From contig JAIXMF010000100.1 of assembly GCA_025201365.1 (NCBI GenBank), forward strand, positions 1-40,008: a DNA stretch of 40,008 nt, given 5' to 3'. This stretch comes from Syncephalis plumigaleata. Its lineage: Eukaryota; Zoopagomycota; Zoopagomycetes; Zoopagales; Piptocephalidaceae. Below the pieces are notes generated by a model. The model saw only the letters and a program-made list of their open reading frames with translations. It ran no database searches and had not been told where the DNA came from. Below are positions 31,624-40,008 of the stretch, piece after piece; position 1 is the stretch's first letter; the number at the start of each line of letters is the position of its first letter. A program made the translations under genes and the position numbers.

Positions 31624-33878
31624 TCATAATAATTGTTCGAAAAGTGTATCGCTCTTCAGTGCCATGACAATATCCTCCACGCCAATGTTAAGTCGTAAGC
31701 GCTGGTGTAGATCAAGTCGCGTTGACTCCACGAGTAGACATCGGCTGGCACCTAGACTTGCACAGACTAACGCTAAATCCGAGTCGGTCGGCGTGTCAAA
31801 CTGTCGAAGTCGACAAATTTGCTGATGCGCTGGTATAATCTAAATGGCGGAGTAAGCGACAATTAACACGATTAATCTACTGAACATAAGCAGAAAGAGA
31901 GAGAGAGAGAGAAACAGAGAGAGAGAGACAGAGACAGAGAGAGTATTTTCATCCTCGTTGACCTACCTCGGCTAATGACACCTCGTTCTGGCCCGACTTG
32001 CGTAGATGCAGTACAACGCAAGCAAGAAATAACTTTTGATGTAAAGATGCATTGCGAACAAACGCCACGGGACCGGAAGCATACATTTCCCGAATAGCTC
32101 GTGAAATAACGCCAACGGTCACCTGAGCACTTTCATGTGCTTGAGTTGATGAATGGGTACTCGGCGTTGTTATCGTTGTCGCTGTTGCTGATCTGCCTAC
32201 GCCATAATCACGCTCCATAATTTCTACCGCTAGACTAATCATGATCAATACTAGTGTTAGTGCTTATTCAATTAATACCTAATAATAATCATCATCATGA
32301 TAACATACCGACATATATCTAGTGCGCGACGTGCATCACCGGATACTGCGCTCACTTTTCTTCCACATAGTTCTATGGCATCCGGGTCAAATGCTTTACA
32401 ACCGGCCAAGCGTGACGATACAATCTCGCATAGTTGTTCGTGTGTATATGGCTGAAAGTTAATTCGCGACAAGCCTAGCAATCGATGTTAGTTTCATCAT
32501 CATGAATCCGTTCATGACTATTACTTCTTACCTAGACGTGATGAAACTTTATTGCTTAAGGCTCGCTCGGGCAAGTCCATCGTGTTGGCCACGGCAATTA
32601 CAATAAACTGCGAATTTGCTCGATTGGGCCAGTCGAAAAAGTTATACATGACCGTTTGCCGTTTAGTGACCAACCAGTCTAGCTCGTCCATTAATACAAC
32701 ACTAAATGGTATAATACAGCATAATAGTATTATGGTTAACAATAATATTAATAACAATGGCAATAATAGTAACAATACCATGGTGGCTCATCATTCAATC
32801 GTTTAGAACTGAATCGTTTCTCTAGTAGATCGGCCGCGTGTTTTGGCGTAACACGTACTCCCTCGAGGGCCTCCCAAAGCATCGAGTAAGCTTGTCCGGG
32901 ATCGGTAATCTTCATACCATTAATCTCTACAAACTTGAACGGTTCTAGTTCCTTTGTTTTATAATCATATTAATAGGAGCTAATAATCATAGTATCAATC
33001 CAATTACCTGTTGATCCACCTTTTCTTGTAAACGCTTAATACATTCATGGACGGTGGCAGTTTTACCTGTACCTGGTACACCGGAAATATCTAATATAGA
33101 TAGATAGATATATGTGGTTATCACAGATGATACCGCTAACATTCAGTGAATCATTTACATAGACAACAACCGGTTTTCTCGGATATAGCCATTTCTAACG
33201 TGGCTTCAATCTCTATTGCCTCCGTTTCACGACCCGGTAAACTACTTGGTACTGCCGCGGTGTGTAGACGCTCTCGAGCCTCCTCATAAATATCACGCTG
33301 TGGTCGACGGGGTGTTGCACGCGCGGGCAATGCATTGGATATCACTTCAGATCTCACTCTATTCATATACGTATATGTATATATATATATATATATATAG
33401 GGTTATTGCTTTAGTAGCTGCATAATTATCAATATACAGCAACATACCTTATTGAACGAGGTGTTGGTGTATGAGCACCGCGTCCACGTCCACGACCTCG
33501 ACCACGCGGTGTAACTTGTTGTCGTGTTCTCGTAGGTGTCGTGAATAAATTACGCGTTTGTCGTCGTGGCGTCCTTAGTCGCTTGTCTTCCTCCTCCTCC
33601 TCTTCTTCGCTTGTTGTAGAATCCTCTCGTCTACTCGGTGATCGTCGACTTTTTCCATTGGGTTTATAGTCTTCTGACTGATCAGAATCACTATCACTGT
33701 CACCCTAAACAACAGTTAGTCTAAACGGTAATACACAGGGGAAAGGGAGAGAGTAATCAAGCTATTACTAGATAATATATCCTGCAGCGTAAATACCTAC
33801 TTGCAATTCAAGGATTTGCGTACGCTTTCGAGCAGATCGACGTGGTGTAGTAGCTTCTTGCGTGTTTTCCGTAGTCAT
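31624..33878 (-). CDS. ORC1: Origin recognition complex subunit 1
   Basis: Nine exons on the minus strand: 33878-33801, 33704-33448, 33358-33159, 33090-33008, 32951-32779, 32701-32532, 32474-32309, 32234-31967 and 31839-31624, giving 536 residues in frame. The AAA+ ATPase core is clear: Walker A GVPGTGKT (182-189), the ORC1-type INGMKITDP, Walker B VVLMDELD (265-272), [29 protein letters not shown] and [12 protein letters not shown]. The winged-helix C-terminus includes [32 protein letters not shown]1 loads MCM at replication origins with Cdc6. The N-terminus (about 110 residues) is basic/acidic and disordered, with an [10 protein letters not shown] run and SP/TP sites. There is no BAH domain, so the protein is shorter than yeast or human Orc1 (about 860-915). 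Cdc6 is the alternative, but [16 protein letters not shown] is ORC1-like. The promoter is shared with EAF1. Confidence 0.95.
31896..31943. repeat. GA-rich microsatellite in an ORC1 intron
   Basis: AGAG repeats with AAACAG and ACAGAC interruptions inside the last ORC1 intron (31840-31966). On the transcribed strand it is a CTCTCT polypyrimidine tract between donor and acceptor. Confidence 0.7.
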
Positions 33879-34009
33879 ATTACTTGAATAAGTTTGATTT
33901 TCATCGAATATACCAGTGTCATTCGTAACTCTTTCTTTTTAGTTGATCTCCCCATTTTTACCTTCTTGTTGTTTGTAAATAATTAAACTACAACAACTAC
34001 AACGACAAT
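33879..34009. promoter_or_regulatory. Divergent ORC1/EAF1 promoter
   Basis: Only 131 bases lie between the opposite ATGs, so both genes must share this stretch, possibly with the small first EAF1 intron. An ACGCGT (MCB-type) word sits at 34059-34064 in that intron, about 180 bases upstream of ORC1. The same word occurs about eight times by chance in the window, so its meaning is uncertain. Confidence 0.55.
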
Positions 34010-37000
34010 ATGGCCGATGATCTCCCGGCACAGGTATTTCTTTTATAGAGTTCATGCAACGCGTCGCCTTATCGCTTATATGCTGTGTAGGAGTCGACAG
34101 AAATGGCGACAATAGTTGAATTACGTAAAGTGGTGGAAGCTGCACGTAACACTGAAATCGAGTATGTACTGATGGATTATACTACTACTACTACTACTAC
34201 AAATAATAGCAGCAACAATAACCATAGAAGTAGTAACAGTATTGCTAACACAACTGTTTCTTTATACTTTCTAGAGCAGTTACGGAACGTCGTAAAAATG
34301 CACTCGGAGAACTATTCCTACTAGTTAACGCCAAAACTTATACACCAAGCGTGTCGCTAGCTTCCATTGCGGATATTCCACTGGATGCATTTGATCGTTT
34401 TATTCAAAGCCCACCATTAGGGTAAGTCTAGTGTATGCATTTATTTTATATAAAATAATATTTTATAGTCAAATAGTAGGTTTACTAATAGGATAGCAAT
34501 GATACTCATATTTATCGTATAACCAATATATATATATATATATACGTATATAACGTATACATATAATAGGAAGAATCCAATGAATCTTTACTATTTGCTG
34601 AAGATTGTAAGTTATCGGCATGCTGTATAATCGTAGTTTACATTCTCGATTAACTAATCATTATGATATCATATCCTATAACGTTGCTCTACAACGCTGC
34701 TTAATACTACAGATGATACATTGACAGCTGCCTCGGAGCGTAATCTATCGAGTGATACACGCGCTGCAAGTGACTTGACTATACCGTCATCGAAGAGACC
34801 ACGAACAGCTGCTCCCGTTGAGCGTATGGTAACTCGCGGTGTTAGTGGAGCAATTCGACACAAACACATTAGCGAGATTACCGGCGGACATCTTGATGGA
34901 CCGCGACAAAGTAGTCCTGGTCTACTTTCACCCGAGCTACGATCGGACATGGAGATGGATCCATTTCGAAGTGGCGAGCCATTGCAACCGGCTGACGGGC
35001 AAAGGCCACGACCACCGCAGAGGAAACACTCTAGACAGCCTTCTGTGCGTGTTCGTATCAAGCAAGCACCACACGAACGACCACTCCCACTAAGCGACCT
35101 AGCATTAGTGGTCAGGCACGTGCCAAGAATTCAGCCATTGAGAGAATGCGCGCCAATATGATAGCCTGGCAGATCAGGGCCGAGCATCAACCGCTCTATA
35201 AGCAGGTGCAATCAGCTAAAAAGGTGGTCAGCTCGCAGGAATGGAAGGTAATTGCGCATGATTGACATAAAAATAGTAGATTAGCCTAATTGATCCTCTA
35301 ACATCATAATGACAACATTAGATATGTCGTAAGAAGTACGTCTATTACGTGCTATGCAACGGGTAGAACAATTAAAAGAGACTGGCATGTGGAGTTTTCG
35401 TCAATTGAAACGACATAAAGCACCACCCAGAACGAAGACTCATTGGGATTATGTATTAGATGAAATGGTAAGCATGAATATATATATATATATATGTATT
35501 ATAGTAGGCTATAACTTGTAATTATCTATTTAGAAATGGCTACGAACTGATTTCAAAGAAGAGCGCAAATGGAAACAAGCTATGGCGTATCATTTAGCTC
35601 ATTGGGTAAAGGCATGGCATTCCACTGATGACAAACTAGCACTACAGGTTAGAACGAGCCACCTCGATTTCTACCGCAACCTCAAACGAATGAAGATGAT
35701 TGGACTGATACATCAATGGTGCTAGAAAACCCGGATAATAATAACGTGTAAGTAAATGGCAATATGATTATGCTACGATTATTATTAACATTGATATAGT
35801 AGCAAGTCTAACGAGGATGATAGTAATACGATGGAGATGCAAGTAGATTCAGTACCAAACTTACTTGATAGTAAAATGGAACAAGTCACCAAGTCGGTAG
35901 ATGCACCAGAAGCATCACCATTTATTCATACAACAGTGACTGATGATCAAGGCTTGGTAATGAGTCCTAAGAATATCATGCTTACCAAGCAGTATGGATC
36001 GAGTGAGAAAACATCGATATTCCTTAGTGAGGGTAGGTGTTGCTTACTAATGCTGATTGCTGTAATATTATTAGCAATATACTAATTGAATGAGATAGCC
36101 GTCGAATCTAGTTCGTCTTTACTATCGGATGCTCAGCAAGCTATGCTCACTCTGCACACCTTACCCTTGTATACTATTCCCGAGCCAGGAGATGCTGACG
36201 CCTACTTGGACGATGTTGATATGGGCCAGATAGTTCCTATTAGCAAGTTACTATCCAGTGAACCACCAGCTAAAGAGCTATTCAGCAAGCAAAGCATAAT
36301 GCGTCGTTTTAATGATCGGATACGATCTAATATGCCCAATTTCGTTAGTAGAAATCGATATTCCCCATCAGCTTGTGGTAAGTTAATGCAATAGTATATA
36401 TGTGTATAGATGCATAGTATAGATGTATAGTAGTAAGCAAACCATTATTAATATTATCTTTATTTAGAATTATTTACTACTAGAAAGGCCAAGGATCTAG
36501 GACCGGTGGAGGTGGTTCTCCCCTCGAATAGAATCGATAGCTACGTGAAACTCGTCGAGACATGGACACCCGAACAGGATCGTATGCTTAATATACTGGT
36601 AGAGCAATATGGATTCAACTGGCAACTTATCGCCGAATGCATGAATGGTCATCGTAACTTGGCCAAAGGCGGTTATAACGCACAATCCTGCTGTGATCGA
36701 TGGCTTCTCCAGAATCAAGGCAAATCGGATCAGCCAACACTCATCCCGGTACCGCATCCACTTGGTCAATCTGAAGTGTATTCAGACACTGAACCACTAT
36801 TGGATATAGTATCACAGAATAAACAGCGTAAAGATGCGAAACAAAAGGCGACGAAAGATACGAAGAAACGAGCATCCAAGGTTGTTTCACTACAAGACGC
36901 ATTCCGTAAAGCATCGAAACGTCGTGAACAATTGCGTAAAAATGGTAAATTATCTATGTTTATTAATGATGAGATTAGGCATGCATCATCTACTTGTCAT

Positions 37001-37533
37001 TATTTACTAATTCATGTCTTTCGTTGTATCTAGTCACACAAGCCATTACAGCTGCGGCAGAGAAGGAACGCGTATTGGCTGGACAACAAGTACCCGGTAT
37101 CGATATTAATAGTCAGACACCTACTCCACGCATGTTGGGACAATTACGTATCTCTCGTGAATTACAACTAACACGACTATTAGCGCAACAGGCACACGTA
37201 AGAGCTGTAAGTAAAAGATTACAAATAATTAGTGAATAATACGATTAATGATAATAATAATAATAATTAGCAATTACCATTACAAGCTGCCTATGCCAAT
37301 AATCCTGCTGTACGAGCTAATCTTCTTCGTCAAACGCAACTCTTTACCGCACAACAAATGGCTAATCAAGCACGTATTGCTGCTGCCGCTGCTGCCGCTG
37401 CCGCTACCGCATCACCAACAACTAATAACAATAACAATAACAATAACAATAATAACAATAATAGTAATAATAATCAAGTATTACCAGCTCAAGCAGCAGC
37501 AGTATCCAATCAACAATCCAATCAACTTTGGCT

Positions 37534-37566
<33 letters not shown>

Positions 37567-38914
37567 GCAACAGCAACAGCAACAGCAACAACAGTTACAG
37601 CAATTGCAACAACAACAGATACAAGCATTATTGGCAGCACGAAATATCTCCAATCTATCCAATGTTAATGCAACTAATGCTAACCCTACAGCAAATGACA
37701 CAGAAACAACAGATAATAGTAACAATACACAGATGATGTCTAATGCACAACCAGCTGGAGTACAGACACCGCAACTTGCTAATGCCACACCGCGTAACAA
37801 TCGATCAGCCATGTCAACACCTTCATTAGCCAATAACACAGCAGCTATTGCAGCAGGAACACAATCACCAACACTATCCAATCTATCCATGATGCAAACA
37901 CCTAATCGATCCAATACAATGTTAGGTATGAATGCACAAGTGGCAGCAGCAGCAGCATTATTAGCACAACAACAACAGCAACAGCAACAACAGCAACAAC
38001 AACGACAAATCCAATCACAACCACAAACACCATTACAGAATCAAGCACAAGCTATGCAACAATTGTCACCTGCACAACAACAATTACAACAGCTACAGCT
38101 ACAACAGTTACAACAATTGCAACAACGACAAGGTCAAAATGGTATACCATTCAATGTGGCTGCACAGTTTCAATATGCACAGCGTTTGAAGCAACTTCAA
38201 TTGTCGGGTTTGGCTGCTGCAGCTGCTGCCGCTAATAACAATAATGCTAATAATGCTAATAATAATAATGCTAATCCAATGCTTAACTTGCAACAAGTAA
38301 GTAGATTTATACAGTCAATCAACAATGATTACTAACCATAATAATAGTTTCCATCTGAAATGTTTAACTTGCTACAACGTCAACGATTGTTACAAATGCA
38401 ACAACAACAACAGAGACAACAGCAACAACAACAACAACAACAGCCTAATACAATGAATAATTCACCTGCTGCCAATCTATTGAATGCACAAACTGCATTG
38501 GCAGCAGCAGCAGCAAGTAATAATCCTGCATTAGCTGCTAATATAGCCGCTCAAGTACAAGCAGCCCTTGCTGCACAGGCTAATCTAGTGTCACAATCAC
38601 TTAACAATAATAACAATAACAATAACAATAGTAATCCAAATAACATGCATGCATCTCAAGGTTCACCATTAGTAATGGCAGGATTAACCCCACAACAACA
38701 ACAGCAGTTAAATTCGTCATTTGGTGCTATTAACAATGCAATGGTCTCATCGGCAGCCATGGCAGCGGCACTTGCTCGATCCACCGCTGCCACTCCCGGT
38801 AATCCTCAAGCAACACCTAATATCTCATCTATACCAGGTACACCAAGTCGTACTAGACCTGGATCTGCAACTTCCTCTGTAAATCATCAATCTAATAACA
38901 ATACTGGAGAATAA
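34010..38914 (+). CDS. EAF1: Eaf1/Vid21, NuA4 histone [17 protein letters not shown] scaffold
   Basis: Thirteen exons: 34010-34033, 34091-34161, 34275-34421, 34570-34606, 34713-35247, 35322-35467, 35534-35747, 35800-36032, 36099-36377, 36468-36944, 37034-37206, 37271-38296 and 38348-38914, about 1310 residues. N-terminal helical block: IVELRKVVEAARNTEIE and AVTERRKNALGELFLLVN. The HSA domain (about 35120-35630) includes SAIERMRANMIAWQIRAEHQ, LLRAMQRVEQLKETGMWSFR and HWDYVLDEMKWLRTDFKEER, which recruits actin and Arp4. The SANT/Myb domain is at 36550-36720: TWTPEQDRMLNILVEQYGFN, WQLIAEC, YNAQSCCDRW. The C-terminal third is poly-Gln, poly-Asn and poly-Ala. Four one-base frame breaks lie at about 34421, 35086-35088, 35331-35336 and 35651; in each, one extra G or C restores the frame (for example ICRKEVRLL, PPLGEESNES). 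Errors are likelier than gene decay because all domains are intact. Confidence 0.9.
37535..37594 (+). repeat. 20-codon polyglutamine tract in EAF1
   Basis: Twenty consecutive CAA/CAG codons. It is bracketed by an Asn run (AAC/AAT, about 37423-37470), an Ala run (37378-37411) and further Gln runs near 37967-38006 and 38394-38442. The same strand read in other frames gives the many spurious low-complexity ORFs here. Confidence 0.85.
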
Positions 38915-38988
38915 AGCTTTTACAATGTTTTATATTTGTTTATTACTACTAAACAGGAACGAATTTAACAAATATTAATTAATAATAA

Positions 38989-40008
38989 TTAGGCAAACAT
39001 ATCAAAATCATCTTCATCTTCATCATCTACTTTCTGTTCTTTTTTAACGTTATTATTCGCTGATCGAGTCATTGTGACAACTACTGATTGTTCCTCTTGT
39101 CTTGCTGCTTTACTTGATGGTAATAATGATAGTGATGATTCTGATAGATTTGATTCGTTAGATAGTAGCTTCTTACGGAATTCCTCTAGTAATGCTTCCT
39201 GTTTCTCTGTAGTCATTTGTGGTATTACTGATAAACTGACTCGATATCGTTCTAGTTTATCGGCCAATTCTGTTGGTAAATCTATTACAGATGTATCATC
39301 CATAATAGCCACTCCATCCAAATCTTCCTCTTCCTCTTCCTCTTCCTCTTCATTCAATGGCTCACCATCAAGTTGTTCTTCATCAGTTTCAATATGATCA
39401 GACATCATAGGTTCACCATCGAGTTCAGGTTCATTAATGGTATAGTAGTTGTTGTTGTTTGTCCATACTTCACCATCTAAATCTTCATCTTCCTCTTTAT
39501 CCTCGATAGTATCATTGTCATTATTACTATAACAACATCTAATACTTGACTAGTTGCAGTAATGGGTAATGAATGATTGATACTAGTAGTAGCAATAGTA
39601 TCAACATATTCCTTCTGACCAATAGGACAGAAACCAGCTCGTTTTATCGGTTGATCAGGCTTAGTAGACGATATGCTAGTCATCGATTGTTGTATGTTCT
39701 TCTTTGGTGTTACAATGGCCGTGTCAGTGATATTAACAGATTCTACTTTTCTCTCTTTAATTGTTAATGTAGTTGATGTAGTTGATGTAGCACGCTCAGT
39801 TTTCTCAAAACATGCCACATAACTATCCAACTGCTCGCGTGTAAATAATGACTGACTCTCCCATAAACGAAGATGATCAAATATTTGTCGCTATTAATAT
39901 AGTTCATTAGTATTACTTTGGATAGAATATTCAATGTTGCTCTATTATTACCTTGTAGTTTTCTGCTTTCAAACGAGATGAAATATCGTGTGCTACTTGT
40001 CCCAAATG
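38989..40008 (-). CDS. U2SURP: U2SURP/SR140-like splicing factor, C-terminal part (partial)
   Basis: Minus-strand gene entering from the right edge. The exons seen are 40008-39952 and 39890-38989. The first visible part, LGQVAHDISSRLKAENYK, then RQIFDHLRLWESQSLFTREQ, reads as the end of an RPR/CID helical domain. It is followed by a Thr/Ser/Lys linker, then four LDG repeats (DLDGEVW, ELDGEP, QLDGEP, DLDGVA) in acidic sequence, as in SR140 (DLDGVPI). A helical TELADKLERYRVSLSVIPQM block comes next, and an acidic end DEDDFDMFA. SR140 binds U2 snRNP near the branch site. Frame continuity between the CID-side exon and the LDG repeats needs one extra G at 39527 (ATAGGTAAT instead of ATAGTAAT). Only 75 bases separate its stop from that of convergent EAF1. 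The family call rests on layout and LDG repeats. Confidence 0.6.

Noticed and set aside
34059-34064. ACGCGT as a cell-cycle (MCB) box for ORC1
   Set aside because: The same six bases occur about eight times in this window, including inside coding regions, so position alone does not support a functional site.
37248-37736. 162-codon and other frames over the EAF1 repeat tail
   Set aside because: They are frame shadows of the CAA/AAC repeats; the EAF1 frame continues through with correct exons on both sides.

Overview
This window looks like nuclear DNA of a fungus, probably an early-diverging (zygomycete-type) one. Genes are split by many short introns (about 45-115 bases, GTAAGT-like donors, TAG/CAG acceptors, one clear TACTAAC branch site). 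Gaps between housekeeping genes are small, and there is a fungal-type Eaf1 and a MATA-type HMG box. The order-level placement is inference; nothing here fixes the species.

Layout, left to right. 1-218: 5' end of an otubain-like deubiquitinase (minus), divergent from TVP23 (530-1544). 1621-2171: a short transposon remnant with 26-bp terminal inverted repeats, TA flanks and the C-terminal scrap of a Fanzor/TnpB-like protein. 2266-4557: an unrecognised helical protein. 5843-6757: a GPI-anchored double-psi beta-barrel (expansin/RlpA-like) wall protein. 7131-10321: DPH2 (diphthamide synthesis, 13 exons) and the SmF core spliceosome protein. 10497-15267: an unrecognised phospho-site-rich protein (minus), divergent from a TMF1/Sgm1-type golgin of 15 exons. 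16432-16575: a 47-residue secreted, Kex2-site-containing, pheromone-like peptide. 17125-19180: an RBR ubiquitin ligase whose C-terminus carries three tandem CC/HH zinc-finger modules. 20439-22937: a leukotriene-A4-hydrolase/Lap2-type M1 aminopeptidase with an N-terminal hydrophobic segment; a second copy of the 1621-2171 transposon end lies just upstream. 23732-24193 and 24640-24900: two small secreted cysteine-rich proteins. 24901-29500: 4.6 kb with no convincing gene, leading into a MATA-type HMG-box regulator (29501-30844). 31624-38914: ORC1 (minus, no BAH domain), 131 bp from the divergent EAF1 (NuA4 scaffold; HSA, SANT, poly-Q/poly-N tail). 38989-40008: C-terminal part of a U2SURP/SR140-like splicing factor.

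The left and right thirds are mostly housekeeping genes (Golgi traffic, translation factor modification, splicing, replication origin, histone acetylation). The middle (about 15.3-31 kb) is looser and holds the secreted peptides, the regulator and the transposon traces. No operon-like system is visible; shared promoters (otubain/TVP23, 10497-11565/TMF1, ORC1/EAF1) are the main evidence of gene pairing.

A technical pattern matters to anyone using this sequence. Seven places in four conserved or clearly coding genes lack exactly one base, and each is healed by one extra G:C pair at or beside an existing G or C, several of them in short runs. This looks more like systematic run-length under-calling than gene decay. 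All exon coordinates were read by eye from frame, splice consensus and family resemblance; no search was run.
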